Notes: generated by a model from the letters alone, not told the origin. DNA of 64,000 bases from Euglena gracilis (GCA_039621445.1 CP154955.1:40494426-40558425), one strand, 5' to 3'. Positions 1-21,848 are shown, counted from the first letter of the stretch. Program-made: numbers and translations.

Positions 1-299
1 TGAGAACAAAGGTGTTTTGGCGCACCAAACATAGGCCCATAAAACACGCGAGCTCACCTCCCCCACCACCACAGCACCGCTCAAGGAAAAATTACTTTGG
101 TGCCAAAGGAAAATTCGCCAAAGGAAAATTCTGTGCTTAAAGTCCTGGTGGGATATGGTGGGGGGTCGAACCACCCCTGCCACCAGATAATGGGGTAGGG
201 TCGACCCCCCCCACCTACCACCCATAAGGTTTCGGGGATTCCCGCATAGCTCTGCAGACAGGGGGGGAGGGGATCCCAGGTTGACAAAAATTGGAAATA

Positions 300-560
300 G
301 GTGGGGGCATTTGGCCATTTTAGGCTGTGTTGGCCATTTTTGTCTAATTTCATCACCTTGGCTGTTTTTGGCCACTTTTGGCCATTTCCAGCCGACTTGT
401 TGACTTTTGGCCAACTGCTACAATATTGCACAATGTCAAACCACTGTAGGACAATTTTAGCCATTTTGGGGCATTTTTTAAAGTTTTCGGGGGCTATCAG
501 AATTTTTCTGGGCATTTTTGGCATTTTCACCCATGTTATTATGGAATTTTCGGCATTACA
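300..560. repeat. GGCCATTTTTGGC-rich repeat
   Basis: Repeated TGGCCATTTT and GGCCAACTG words, sharing order with 32020-32280. No gene is seen in 1-729 apart from the intron 3' of the last dynein exon. Confidence 0.5.
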
Positions 561-729
561 TTTTGTGCCTCTTTGCAAAAGGAAAAGCAAACTCAAATCA
601 CACAATTATTCCCATACTTTTGGAATTTGGAACCATTGCCGTATCCAAAGAGGATTGCACCGGATGGGGGGGGGTCGTTGGACAACCTCGATCACTGTAC
701 AGGGGGAGGACAACGAACGCCTTCTGGCC

Positions 730-4752
<4,023 letters not shown>

Positions 4753-4859
4753 TTAAGGGAGCGGGGCAAGGGTCGGCATGAGGGCGGGCACACCCCCACC
4801 TAAACAGTGTTTCTGGCGCAAAAAAAACCACGCCGGGCCGAAGTCTTTACCCTTCAAAA

Positions 4860-5240
4860 CTGACCCAGAATGCCACTTTGGGCGCCAGGCTTCTTTTCAC
4901 CAACCCCCCGAGGGGGGGGGGCTTCCGCTATGGGGTGCAGGCATACCACCCCATGTGTGCACTGCGGCTGTTTTTTTGGCGCCTTTTATCCCCTCTTCTG
5001 GCCTGGCACCCCCGGGGGGGGTCAGTTCTGGACCCCAGTGCTTGCCAAACCAGCCAATTTTCCTTTTAAAATGGCCATTTTCGGGCCCCGGCGCCTTCGG
5101 AGCCCAGGGGCTGCTATAGCCACCCCAAAACCCAACCCCCCTGGGGGGTAAAAAGTGCCCTACCCCCCCCCCCTGCCTGCCCACACCCAGTGCACCCAGC
5201 CCCCGGGGGGTTGCCCTTAAAAGGAAGCCTGTTGGGTTCT
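4860..5240. repeat. Dispersed repeat G, copy 1
   Basis: Shares an ordered set of blocks with 41350-41640: GACCCCAG, CCAATTTTC..AAAATGGCCATTTT, the CGCCTTCGG hairpin, CCACCCCAAAACCC, AAGTGCCCTAC..CCTGCCTGCCCAC, then a C-run/G-run pair and AAGCCTG. It lies upstream of the dynein start. No gene is seen from 4760 to about 6840 apart from this repeat and unremarkable sequence. Confidence 0.65.
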
Positions 5241-6839
5241 TTAAGGGCAAAACATGTGTCAAAATGGGCAAAAACTGTCGACCCCGTACCCCCTCCCTCC
5301 AGGTCGGTCCGGACCCCCCGTGGAAGGTGGGGCGGTCCTGACACCGCCAAGGGAGGGGGGACAGCCCCCACCTATAGGTGTGCACCCTCCTTATGTCAAA
5401 CCCTGGACGAAGGGGTCGTCAGGGCCAAGACGGGGGCGAGGGGCTGGGCATCGCGGAGAGGGGACGCATCGCACAATGGCCAGCCATGTGTGCGGGGCAA
5501 CAGCAGGGCTCCCTGGCAGGGGGAGGGGAGAGCAGAATGAGGAGACTCGGAGTGGAAGAGAAGACATGGTGCCAGCTCATCAGTATGGGAAGCAAAGGTG
5601 GATAACCTGCATTGGTGTGTGCTGACCAGGCGTTTTCTGAAGGATCCCGGGGAGGGGGTCCCGCAGGCCGGCTGGAAAAAGGTGCGTGAAATGGAGGTTT
5701 CAAAGGCAGTGCCAGGTGGCCCGCCCATTTCGACCCCTGCTGGAAGTTCGCACCCCCTTGGGGCTATCCCCGACCCTGAGAAGTTGTGCTCTGGGGCTCT
5801 GGCTGGCTCACTTCTGATGCTGGACAGACTTTGTGTGCGACTGCCTGTATCGCCACACAGGCAGGATTTTTCTAGCCGAGGGGACCCTACCCCCCCCCCC
5901 CGGTCCAGCCAGCCAAGTCATCGGTAGGGTAAAGGGCAAACGTTGTGCTTGCGAGGGCACTGCCTCCCAACTCCTCACGCTCATTCACCCAGGCAAAATA
6001 TTTTTTCCCGCGGACAAACGTTGCAGGGGTGGGTGGACAGGGAGAATGCAAGGATGCAGAACGCCGCATGGTGATGAAACGGAGGTGAAAATAATTGAGC
6101 GTCAGGTGTGTTGTCTGCTGTCGCTGGCATCGATTCCATGGTCGTGTTGGGTGTCCGCCAGACCAATGTCCGGAGGAGAGGGGTCGCAAGGTTGTTAAGC
6201 CGCAGGAGAACTGCAAAATCAACCCTCACCCACTTCACTTGAAAACGCGTTGAAGCTTGGCATGGGTCAGGGGTGACCTAGTCTCATTTTGTGTTTTTTG
6301 TGATTTTGCATAAAACTGAGGGAACCTTTGATTTGATACAAAAATGGAAAGTTGTGATTGTATGGATGTGACTGCATCGAATTCTTTTGTAAGGGCTCTT
6401 TTTTACTAGCAAATTCATCAACAAAAAGTTGAAATTGTTTCCGGTTTTTAAATCAACGCTATGACAATTGTCTAGCCATTAGAACTCCCCCCCAAAAAAA
6501 TGTCTGACCCGGAACAATGGAGACAGTGGGGGAAAAATCCCTGTGTAAATCAATCCCAGTTTCAGGGATGAAAAAAATCTCAAAAAAAACATTCCTAACG
6601 AAGCGCCGAAGGAAAATTTTCAATGTTTCTGGGACCCAAAAATGACCATTTTTCAGGCTGATGGGTGAGTTGACCCCACCCTTGAATCTAAGACGCCCCG
6701 CCTGGAGGTTTCAGGCAAAGACCCAGAAAATAAGGTGGTGCAGTTGCCCCTGCCCCCACCCCCAGTGCCCCCAGTGGGTACCCAAGGAGGGGAGAGGCAT
6801 GCCCCCCTCCAACTGAACCCACGGCTGACACTCAACAAC

Positions 6840-6992
6840 CCCGCAGCGGCAGGAAGGGCAGCAACGCTGGGCAAATCCTCCCCCTCCGAGCCTTCGTCTT
6901 CGTCCCCGGTGGAGCCGTCCTGCACGGCGCCGGGGGCGGCTTGGGGGAGTGCCGGGGAGTGGGGGTGCCCCCATCGGAACACTTTGGGGTAG
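6840..6992 (-). CDS. Acidic exon, unknown protein (candidate)
   Basis: A GC-rich open stretch on the minus strand encodes a Pro/Ala-rich start, then an acidic run (DEDEGSEGED) and a Leu/Ala-rich end. A GCCCAG motif right after the acidic run could mark a CAG-type intron start. No family is recognised. Together with the acidic exon at 9065-9291 it may belong to one low-complexity protein, or to untranslated or 5' exons of the dynein gene. Support is composition only. Confidence 0.35.
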
Positions 6993-7131
6993 GGGCTCTC
7001 CACTTGCCGCTGTGTTATGGCACTAACAAATGTTGAGGGCATGGCAACGTGACATTGTCAAAATATAGGCAACCTGTCAAGCACAACGCAAACATATACA
7101 TGCGCACCACACACACACACATATTAACTCA

Positions 7132-7752
7132 TGGGTGAGTGAGTGAGTGAGTGAGTGAGTGAGTGAGTGAGTGAGTGAGTGAGTGAGTGAGTGAGTGAGT
7201 GAGTGAGTGAGTGAGTGAGTGAGTGAGTGAGTGGGTGAGTGAGTGAGTGAGTGGGTGAGTGAGTGAGTGAGTGAGTGAGTGAGTGAGTGAGTGAGTGAGT
7301 GAGTGAGTGAGTGAGTGGGTGAGTGAGTGAGTGAGTGAGTGAGTGAGTGAGTGAGTGAGTGAGTGAGTGAGTGAGTGAGTGAGGGAGTGAGTGAGTGAGT
7401 GAGTGAGTGTGAGAGAGTGAGTGTGTTAGAGAGTGAGCGAGAGAGTGTGTGAGTGAGTGAGTGAGGAGTTGAGTGAGTGAGTGAGTGAGTGAGTGAGTGA
7501 GTGAGTGAGTGAGTGAGTGAGTGAGTGAGTGAGTGAGTGAGTGAGTGAGTGAGTGAGTGAGTGAGTGAGTGAGTGAGTGAGTGAGTGAGTGAGTGAGTGA
7601 GTGAGTGAGTGAGTGAGTGAGTGCGTGAGTGAGTGAGTGAGTGAGTGAGTGAGTGAGTGAGTGAGTGAGTGAGTGAGTCAGTGAGTGAGTGAGTGAGTGA
7701 GTGAGTGAGTGAGTGAGTGAGTGAGTGAGAGAGTGACTGAGTGAGTGAGTGA
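7132..7752. repeat. (TGAG)n tetranucleotide array, about 620 bp
   Basis: Nearly pure GTGA/TGAG units with a few point variants and one degenerate patch at about 7405-7465. It abuts a truncated copy of the 2.7 kb element (7753-8573). The same tetramer restarts at 8574. Confidence 0.97.
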
Positions 7753-8573
7753 GCTTCAGCGCAAGGTATTTCCTCACCAAGCCCGCACTCTGGCCGTTCA
7801 GAGAGGGGCCCCCAACACACCGTAACACATCAGAGGGACTCCCACAAACTCAGCAGCTTCTGTTTTAGCTTGCGCTTAAGCGCAAATTTTTAATTTGCGC
7901 TTAAGCGCAAGCTAAAAATTTGCGCTTAAGCGCAAATGTCCATAACCATTGCCTTCTGTGCCCGGCAGTGTGGGGCCTGGCGTTGCTCACCAGACGTTGG
8001 GACAGGTCCCTGGGCTCGCCCTCAGTCCCCCCATCCCCCCCCACCTGGGTGGTTCCCGCTGTACCGCTCCTCGCGCTTCAAGCACCCAGGGATCACAACT
8101 CTGTGACGTGCCGTTTTTTCAAACTTTTCACAACGTGCATGTAGAGTCCACCCTCTGGATGCCTCAGCAACCAAACTCTTCACGGACATATCACAGAGCC
8201 AAAAAAACAACAAAAAGGGCCAATTGTCACCTGGACTGTGTGGCACCATCCGGGGAACACAGCCGAGGCTTCAAAAACGAGGGACTCACAACGGGGGTTT
8301 CGGCCCATTTTTGGGAAAATTCCCATGTCCCGGCGGTCAAACCCAGGGTTTTGGACCTTTTTCAAAATGGTGCACAGGCCGAAAAACACCAAAATTGGGC
8401 CTGTTCCCCAGGTCCCAACATCGGAAAATGATGCACACGCCACCGTGGAGGGTCTCCGCGGAACCAGAGGGTCAAAAGGGTGGGTTCTACCGCCGGGTCT
8501 CAAAGAAATCGAAAATTTGCGCCAAAGCGCAAGCTAAAAATGAAAACCTTAAGTGCCAGTTAGGCCGCCTAAG
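7753..8573 (+). mobile_element. Truncated copy of the 58.3-61.0 kb TIR element
   Basis: About 820 bp almost identical, in the same orientation, to the right part of the element at about 60180-60998. It includes three TTGCGCTTAAGCGCAA-type palindromes near 7868-7940 and the right terminus ending GCCGCCTAAG at 8573. The left part is missing: it starts inside the element, directly against the TGAG array. No open frame shared by both copies looks like a protein. Confidence 0.85.
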
Positions 8574-8941
8574 TGAGTGAGTGAGTGAGTGAGTGAGTGA
8601 GTGAGTGAGTGAGTGAGTGAGTGAGTGAGTGAGTGAGTGAGTGAGTGAGTGAGTGAGTGAGTGAGTGAGTGAGTGAGTGAGTGAGTGCAAGTGTGAGTGC
8701 TCGTTTCCACTCATTCACTCACTCACCCACTCATCCACTCACCTCCTCACCATTCACAAACTCACTCACTCACTCACTCACTCACTCACTCACTCACTCA
8801 CTCACTGACTCACTCACTCACTCAATCACTCACTCACTCACTCACTCACTCATTTGTGAACCACCCACCACCCACCCCCCCACACCCACCCACACCCACG
8901 CCCACACCCCCACACCCACACCCCCACCCACCCACACACAC

Positions 8942-9004
<63 letters not shown>
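8574..9004. repeat. (TGAG)n, then inverted (CTCA)n, C-rich and (CA)n tracts
   Basis: TGAG units at 8574-8687 are followed after a short gap by the reverse-complement tetramer at 8709-8852, so the two arrays could fold on each other. A CCCAC-rich spacer and a (CA)n block (about 8936-9004) follow. Confidence 0.95.
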
Positions 9005-9006
<2 letters not shown>

Positions 9007-9064
9007 CGCAGGTGCCATCGGTAAACACACATCCATATAACCCCCACACCCAATGAAGCAGCCC

Positions 9065-9291
9065 GATGGCCGGCCCATCTCCTCCTCCTCCCCCTCCTCC
9101 TCCTCCACCACCTCCGCCTCCGGATCGCCATCCTTCGACACACAAAGGGCCTCCGTCGGGGACTCGGGGTCCGGCCGCTGCGCGCCGGCCGCCGCCGCCG
9201 CCCCGAACGCCTCCGCCACGCAGGGCCGGGCCCGCCGCTGCTCCTTCTTCCGCCGCCGGGCAGCCGCCTTCAGCTCCCGCCGCCACTGCGC
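9065..9291 (-). CDS. Charged exon with basic helix and acidic run, unknown
   Basis: The minus strand reads AQWRRELKAAARRRKKEQRR, then an alanine stretch, PDPESPTEALCVSKDGDPEAE and a run of glutamates. A CTGAGGCC just before the first codon fits a CTG-type intron end. A basic coiled stretch plus acidic tail is common in RNA- or chromatin-associated proteins, but no family can be named. It lies 3' of the TUTase stop, so it belongs to another gene. Confidence 0.45.
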
Positions 9292-9731
9292 GGCCTCAGC
9301 CCAGCCTCCCCCCCCCCCCCCGGGTCAGCCCTGTGGGTCACCCCACAGTCTGTATCAAAAACCTGATCCTGACGGGTGTGAACTTCTTTGCCCCAAGCTC
9401 CAGAGGGGGGGTTTCCACCCCTACCTCGGGAGCCACAAATTTGCGTCGACAAAAATCAGCGCAAAAAAAAAAGAAATAAAACAAAATGTTAAAATATCTA
9501 CACAACAAAAAACAAATTCACCAAAAAATCAAACTGATTGTTAAAAGCACATCTTTCTCATTCTGAGTCCAATAAATTAATAAACACAATTAATTCAGCC
9601 TTTTTGTGCCAGGGTGAGGCAATGAAAAATCAAACCCACTTCAAAGAAAAAATTATACTGTGACAATAACCACTCAACAGCTCCCACATCCACACTCATA
9701 AAACCAGAGGCTCGACTGTCCTCGAGCCTCC

Positions 9732-15296
<5,565 letters not shown>

Positions 15297-15824
15297 GGGG
15301 GCAGGCCGCTGCCCCCGGGGGCCGGGGGTAGGGTGGCCCCCCCACAGAGCAGGCTTCATTTGGACAACCCCGAGGGGACGTCGCTTGACAAAACAAGGAA
15401 TTAAAACAGAACCCCCTGGACCAGGCTTCTTGTTCAGACCCCCAGTGGTGGGGAGGGTCCCCACCGACCCAGCCTGGCACGGGACCCCCCCCCCGGGGGG
15501 ACTCCCAAACATCGGGCCGTCTAAGGGCATTTCCCGAAAACAATTTTGGTGCCGCAACCCATGCCCAGACCTCTGGCGGGGGGGAGGTCCAGCCCCAGAC
15601 CCACCCACCCACCCCCTGGGGGGGGGGGGTCTTCCGAGTTAAAAAGAAGTCTGACCTGGACCTCTCCCGGTCTCTGGTCTTTGGTCCCAGTCCCTGGTCC
15701 CCCTGTGTGCACTGTGGCTGTTTTTTTGGTGCCTTTATCCCGTCTTCTGGCTTGGCACTGTTGTTCGCCTCTGGCCCTGTTTGTCTGTGTACGTGCAGGT
15801 GGCCGGAGCCTGGCGGGACTTACC

Positions 15825-15878
15825 TTGTTTACGACGCCGGCCACCAAGCGCCCGCCAGGCACATACTCCACTTTAGTC
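15825..15878 (-). CDS. Short exon with consensus GTAAGT donor, unknown
   Basis: The minus strand reads VTKVEYVPGGRLVAGVVNK and then GTAAGT at 15824-15819, the cleanest conventional donor in the window. The upstream AG is either CCAG or AAAG. The exon ends in phase 0, while the first TUTase exon I could place needs phase 2, so they are not directly joined. It may belong to the same gene through an unseen exon. Confidence 0.55.
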
Positions 15879-15899
15879 ACTGGTCCCCCCCATCCAGCA

Positions 15900-17550
15900 G
15901 TGGGGTCCCCTCCAGCAAAAGCAACCCCCTCCCTCTCCCTCCCTCCCCCCTCCCCAGGGTGTAGCAGGCATACCTCCAGGGGGACCCCGACACAGAAAAG
16001 TGGGAAGAGGGCAGGAGGCAAGAGCACTACCCATCCATGGGAACCATACCAAGCGCTGGAATTACACCACAGTTGCTCAGAGGGAGCAACACAAGAGCAC
16101 TGGTGTGAGGGGTCCCTGGTCACTCACTACACAAACTGGCCAGAAGCGAAGTTAGCGCCGGTCATAAACAGACAAGAAGCCTTGGTGCAACTAAGGGGGG
16201 GGTCGGTTCGGGGTCCTGGCTGGGGGATGGAGGTTTTAGGGCCTCCGACATCCTTGGTTTCAGGGGATCTGGTTGGCTTGGTTTGAGACATTTCCTGCGT
16301 GTTCTTTCCAATTTTCAGGGTTGGTTAATTTAGATTTAAGCTGGTCCGCAGGGAGTCACTTCTGTTTGGGTCAGTGCAATGCGGGGAGGGGATCGCTGGG
16401 AGTCCCTGCCAGAGCAGTATGCGGCGTCTCACCCTGTTTGCACATGGGCATCATCACCGCCATCCCCAGAAACGCCATGCGCATCGACCCCCCCCCACGC
16501 CCCAAACCAAAGCGAATTCCGTTGAAAATCCCTTGGACCCCAGAGGAGGGTACAAATACATTTTGTCAGATGGTGTGGGCTGTCATTTGGCCGGGGCCGC
16601 CACGCCGCACGACAGCAGCAGCCTGGGTTCCGGTGGGGATAAAGGTAGCGGTAGCAGCGCCGCCTGTGACAGAACACGAGGGATTTGTCAGGACACCCCC
16701 GGGGGGGGGGGGTCCCGCGGGCCGGCTGAAAAAAGCTGCTGGCTGGACTCCCCCAGATGGGGGGGGGGGAGGGGTCCGCCAGCTGTCAGCTGGACCCGGC
16801 CGATACCCCCAAAAAAACAGGCAAAAACAGCAAAAATCCAGTCGGGTCGGCATTTTTCAGCCAAAAGTTGGAGGTGAAACCCCAAAACCACCCAAAAAAG
16901 CCATTTTGGCCATCTTACACCCCTTTTTTCGGACCAGCCCGGCTTTGCCACAAAAGATGGAAGAAAACGGTGGGAATCAGAATGATTCTGATTCAAAAGT
17001 CTGGAATTGTTCAAAACAAATTCATTTCACAAAACAAACACAAAAAAAAGGAACCTGGGGAGATGCGTAAAGGCAGGAGTCCAAATAATCAGAAAACGCA
17101 GTTTTTCGACTTTAACATTTTGAGTGCTTGTTTCTTGGTTCTGTGCCAGATATTTTTCAGGTGCCCCAACTGAATCCTACCCAGGCGCCCCAACTGAACC
17201 CAGGGGCACCGGGGGGGGGGGGGATGTGCTGTCCGGCAAGCTGGACCACCCCTTCCCTTCAGGGTCACTGTAAGTCGGGGTTACTGCAAATCGGCTGGGC
17301 CTGCATTGACAACCACTCGAGACAAACACGCCAAGGAGGCAACAAAACCACGCACCCCTTCTCCCCCCCCGCAACGTCATATATTGAGGAAGGGCCTTGC
17401 CCCTCTTTGTCTGTCCATTAACATGACCCCCTTGTACACAACCTCAGTACATGCCAGAGCCCCAGAAATGGGGATATCAGATGCATTTGATTGAATGAGT
17501 CATTTCCGTTTGGGAATGCTTGTCACTGGTGAAGGCAAGGAAACGGAACG
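15900..17550. other. No supported gene
   Basis: The stretch holds C-run/G-run hairpins, GGCTGG-rich repeats (about 16690-16800) and AT-rich spacers. No exon with splice signals or a family motif was found. Confidence 0.5.
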
Positions 17551-17564
17551 CGCAAAGAAATGGC

Positions 17565-17705
17565 ACCACCCTAGGCCAAACCTGCAGTGAGGAACCGCCA
17601 GCTGAGTTGCCACTGCCACTGCTGCTTGGCATAGAGGCTGGCTCGCTCCAAGGAATTGTCTCAAACTCTGTTCCAACCACTTGAGGACCATTTACCAGCA
17701 GACCC
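17565..17705 (-). CDS. Candidate exon, unknown
   Basis: Two minus-strand frames stay open here: a Leu/Gln-rich one and one rich in Ser/Gly. A CTGCAG|GTTTGG could serve as donor. No family is recognised and the frame is undecided. Confidence 0.25.
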
Positions 17706-17707
17706 AT

Positions 17708-17709
<2 letters not shown>

Positions 17710-17798
<89 letters not shown>

Positions 17799-17802
17799 TC
17801 CG

Positions 17803-17870
<68 letters not shown>

Positions 17871-17925
17871 TGTGTGTGTGTGTGTGTGTGTGGTGTTGGG
17901 TGTGTGTGTGTGTGTGTGTTTTGTG
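17710..17925. repeat. Compound (GT)n / (TGCG)n / (GT)n array
   Basis: (GT)n about 17710-17748, TGCG to about 17870 with one C/G variant, then (GT)n and TGTTGGG. Confidence 0.95.
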
Positions 17926-17964
17926 TAACCTGCGTACCACAAAATCATACAATCACTTAGTCAC

Positions 17965-18345
17965 TGTCCCACCACCAAAAACCAGTCAGTCACTCTGAAA
18001 AAACCAGTCACCCCCCCCCCGTGGCGGGGCGGGGGGGGGTGGGTGACTGGTTTTTTCAGAGTGACTGACTGGTTTTTGGCCCGGACCCCCTCCCCCCCCT
18101 GGGGGGGGGGGGTCGGCAAAAAACCACAAAAGTGACCCGGCGCCGAAGGCGCCGGAAAATTTTTTTTGGCCTTTTTTTCATGTTTTGGGTCAAATTTCCT
18201 TTGGATTCCAGAGTGGTCGACCCCCCCCCTGCCCCCTGGGGGGGGTAGTGACTGACTGGCTTCCCAAAAAAAGTGACTGGCTGGTTTTTCAAAAATGGAG
18301 TGACCCCCCCCCCCGGGGGGTCGGTAAAAAATTGTATGCACAAAT
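17965..18345. repeat. Dispersed repeat K with long hairpins
   Basis: CCAGTCAGTCACTCTGAAAA is followed, across a C/G run, by its reverse complement (about 17980-18080). A second CAGTCACT block and TGTATGCACAAATG follow. Related pieces lie at 56600-56740 (inverted) and 61015-61080. It also carries a perfect CGGCGCCGAAGGCGCCG hairpin at 18138-18155. No gene is seen from here to about 20130. Confidence 0.7.
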
Positions 18346-19429
18346 GACAACTAATTGACCGTGAATTTTATTTTAGAATATGTGCCACTTGCTGGCATTA
18401 TATTGCAACCACCGGCAACTGTTGCAAGCCAAAGTCCAGATGCATTTCTGTTTGATGCAGCGTGATATAAGGCCCATTCAGTCGAATTGTCCCCTTTTGA
18501 TCCCTTGAAAAAGGAGGGTGTCCAGGGTTCAGATGTGGTTTGTCATAAGGAGTTGGGATCACTTCCCAATCCTCCTGGGTTCCAGACGGGGGATGGTACC
18601 CCGGACCCCTCTCCGTCAAGGTATTCCCCTGTCATTCAGGATATTTTGGCATTTTTGTCAAAACCTTGATTGTTTCAAAACCACATCTTTGTCGATTTGG
18701 AGGGGAAGAGACTTTTTTTTTTCTGACCGGTGCTTCGCAGTGGGCAGAAAGTTCGTTCATTTTTGGGGGGGGGCAGCGGGTTGTCTTAACTGTCTGTAAG
18801 ACAATTTTTTTTTAAAATGTTGCGGATACCATAAAGACACCGGCATGACGTACAGTGAAAAGTGATGTGCGGATGTATGGAAAGGTTTGAATCATACCAT
18901 TGCTTTGGGGGGGGATTTGACAGGAAAAAATGATGGGAAAAAGTACGTGGATTCCCAGCATTTTGTTTCTTGTCGTTTTGTCCGGACCAGGGCGGTTCGC
19001 AAGGGACGGGATTTTTTTTTTAGTTAAGGACCGCCCTGATATCCGGCAAACCTACCCACCAACACCCCCCCAGGCTTCAATAAAAGGACAGGTGGGGGGG
19101 GGAGTCGGACCCCCCGGTACAGCGGGGGGGGGGGGGGGCACCTGAACAGTGGCGTTGTCTGGGTGGCCGATTTCCGGCCCGGCGCAAAACACCAAACCGA
19201 AAAATTTTAGCCCCCCAAAACAGTCAAAGTTGCATTTTGGGCAAGCCACTTTAAGCAACCCCAAAATTTAAGCCCCCTGGGCAGATTGGCTGACACCCAA
19301 AATTTAGCAATGGTTGTTCAAATTTGTGGGGGGGATTAGCCCACCCCCGCCCAGGCTTCGATTTAAGGGCATGCGAGGGGGTGGAGGTCGGATACCCCTC
19401 CTCCGGTCCAGCAGGGGAGGGACACCCCT

Positions 19430-19800
19430 CCCTAAACAGTGGCGTGGTCCAGGTGACTGATTTTCGGCTTGGCGCGAAGCGCTGGGCGAAAATTTTTGAC
19501 CTTCCCAAACGACCAAAAGTACCATGTTGGGCACTTTGGGGGCAAAAAAAAAGTCAAATTGCAAAACATATTCAGTGCAAAGCGCCAGGAAGAAAAATTT
19601 GACCTTTTGGGGAGGTCTCGGTCAGTCCGGAACCCCCTTGGCAGGTGGGGGGGGGGGGTTGTCTGGACCCCCCCAGACATTCATTTAGTGTGGTTCACAA
19701 AAGACATGTGAACCACAATTTTTTTTGGGTGTCCACAGGTGAACCACAAAAAAAATTTGGGTGTTCACAAAAAAATTTGTTGCCCACAAAACTTAATTGA
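19430..19800. repeat. Short internal inverted repeats
   Basis: GTGGTTCAC..GTGAACCAC pairs at 19690-19750, plus repeats of CTAAACAGTGGCGT (19430s) resembling TGAACAGTGGCGT at 19143. No coding evidence. Confidence 0.5.
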
Positions 19801-20134
19801 GGATCGAAAAAAAGTTTTACAACTGAAAGCGGATTGATCTTTAGACCAGGGGTTTTTTAAGACCGGGGGGGAGGGGGTCGGCACCCACCCACTCACCTCC
19901 AGAGGTGGGGCCCCCCGGGGGAGGGGGGGGGAGTCCCGGGGGACCCACCCACCCACCCGCCCGAAAATGCTAAAAATAGCACCTTTTTCAAAATTTTCGG
20001 CGCCTTCGGCGCCAAAAAAGATATACCCACCAGCCCCCACCCCCACCCCCCCGGGGGGAGGGGGTCCAAGGGACCCACCCACACCCCCCCCCGGGGGAGG
20101 GGGTCCAAGACTAAAAAAAAAACCCCCGCTTTAG

Positions 20135-20268
20135 ACACTGGATTGTTTGACAGCAATTCAGCAAACCATGTGCAAACATATGCCGGTTTTCCTGCTCCTT
20201 TCATTTCCTCGGGTGCTTCAACTGTTAGGTTCTCGGGTGCCTGGATTGTGACAGATGCCACCTTTGGG
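20135..20268 (-). CDS. Candidate exon, unknown
   Basis: The minus strand reads VASVTIQAPENLTVEAPEEM, then GKPAYVCTWFAELLSNNPVS. Composition is protein-like and less GC-rich than the other exons. No family is recognised. A neighbouring open stretch at 20300-20400 could be linked, but I could not prove splice sites. Confidence 0.35.
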
Positions 20269-20555
20269 TCCAGCCACTGTCAAACGGAATTCTTCAAACA
20301 GAATTCTGACTTACACACACACGTGACTTTCACAGCGGTTGCATCCCTTTCTGCATGGGCATTCCTCAATTCCAACTCTCAACTCCAATAATACAGGAGA
20401 CGAACTTGCCTTGTGAAAACATTCGGGCAGTGACCACAAGCCATTTTTTTGTCTTCCCCCTTTTTTCATTTCGTCCAGCTTGATGGCCCGTGCCGTGGCC
20501 ATCACCTAAAAGTGATGGCCACCAGGGAGGGGGGAAAACTGCACACGGGTCATTC

Positions 20556-20634
20556 AAAAACTGCACTGCAAAAAAACTGCAAAAAAAAACTGCAAAGAAC
20601 TGCAAAAAAAAACTGCAAAAACTGCACTTCAACA
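20556..20634. repeat. ACTGCAAAAA tandem repeat
   Basis: About seven imperfect copies of a 10-12 bp unit, ACTGCAAAAAAA. Confidence 0.9.
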
Positions 20635-20766
20635 AAAAGAAAACACAATGAACAAGCTGAAATAGCGTGAAGATCAAAATCAATGTAATTGACCCGATGA
20701 GGAAACCCCGGAAACCGTGTTTGGGCCGATTTCGAGACGTAAAAAGTCTTAAATCTTCGCCCAAAC

Positions 20767-21470
20767 CAGGGGCAGGGAGATATTCCGTTCGGCCGAAAAT
20801 TTTATTCCGGGGTTTTATTCCAGTTTATTCCGGGTTATTCCAGTCAATTTCTGTCTGAATGGACTTAAGGATTTTTTGAAGTACAATTGGGCCGAGGCGC
20901 CACCCAGGCTTCAGGAATGGGAATGCATTCCTTGGTTGCCCCGCCCCGCCAAGTGGTCACTTCGCACTTGGTAATGCGGGTCTGCACACAAAAAGCAGAT
21001 CCCGGCCCGTTCGGGAAAAACAAGCTGATGAAAATTGGTGCTTGGGGTTTTCTCCTGAGGATGATTCGCTTTGTCCAATGAGATCCCTGCCCCCCAAAAA
21101 ATCAGCGTTGATATTGTCGTAGTTCATGTCCCTTTGGAAAAAACTCAGGAAAAACATTCACTAAGTGCAGCCCCACAAGTGGGGATAAAATCCAAACAAA
21201 AAATGCACTCAACCAGGGGGAGAAACAGGCAAAGTGAAGGTGTGCTCCTGATTTCAAGTGCCGATTGTGCTACCTGCGCACTTTTGTTGCTCTTGCGATT
21301 ATGAAACCTGAAAATATATCAAACTTCACCTTCATTGCCTTTGTGTCTTGCAGAATTTTCAAGCCATTGGCTGGCACATTTTGGTTGTTCCGGTTTATTC
21401 TGGCTAATTCCGGTTTTCGCTATTCCGGTTTATTCCGGTTTATTCCGGACCGGAATATCTCCCTGCCCCT
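20767..21470. mobile_element. TIR element with TATTCCGG subrepeats
   Basis: Near-perfect terminal inverted repeats AGGGGCAGGGAGATATTCCG (20768-20787) and its complement (21451-21470) are flanked by the direct repeat GCCCAAAC at 20759-20766 and 21471-21478. Subterminal TTTATTCCGG copies sit at both ends. An 8-bp duplication resembles hAT-type elements; no transposase is seen. A diverged relative lies at 40697-41000. Confidence 0.8.
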
Positions 21471-21579
21471 GCCCAAACACGGTTTCACACCAAGAACAGT
21501 GTTTTGGGCCAAGGGGGCCTGGGGTGGGGACCGCGGCGCCTTCGGCGCCGCGGTCCCTGCTTTTGAGCCGGCCATGACC

Positions 21580-21848
21580 GTCAAAAGCACCACACAGAAG
21601 CAAGAGACTGGAGGCTGGACAACCAATTCCTCACGCCCTGCATCAAACCCCGGCCTGAAAATGACCAGTGACGGACCGTACTTTTGGGGGAACTGTCGAC
21701 GCTGCGTGGGCGTCTCGAACGTCACCACCACTTCCTCTGCAGTATGGATGGCCACGGTCAGGAAACCACAGGGGCAACTGCGGGCAGGGGCAGCCATGCG
21801 CGATTGTTCTATTGAAGGGGCAAGCGCACATGGAATTGTATTTCTCAT
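21580..21848 (-). CDS. Candidate exon, unknown
   Basis: An open minus-strand frame contains AEEVVVTFETPTQRRQFPQ, then KYGPSLVIFRPGFDAGREEL. It starts just right of the TIR element and has protein-like composition. Family and splice sites are not identified. Confidence 0.35.

Noticed and set aside
7077-7828. Ser-Leu-Thr-His open frames
   Set aside because: Translation of the TGAG array.
18398-18620. Minus-strand open frame with LHQTEMHLDFGLQQLP
   Set aside because: Isolated, no splice signals, borders an AT-rich section; too weak to list.
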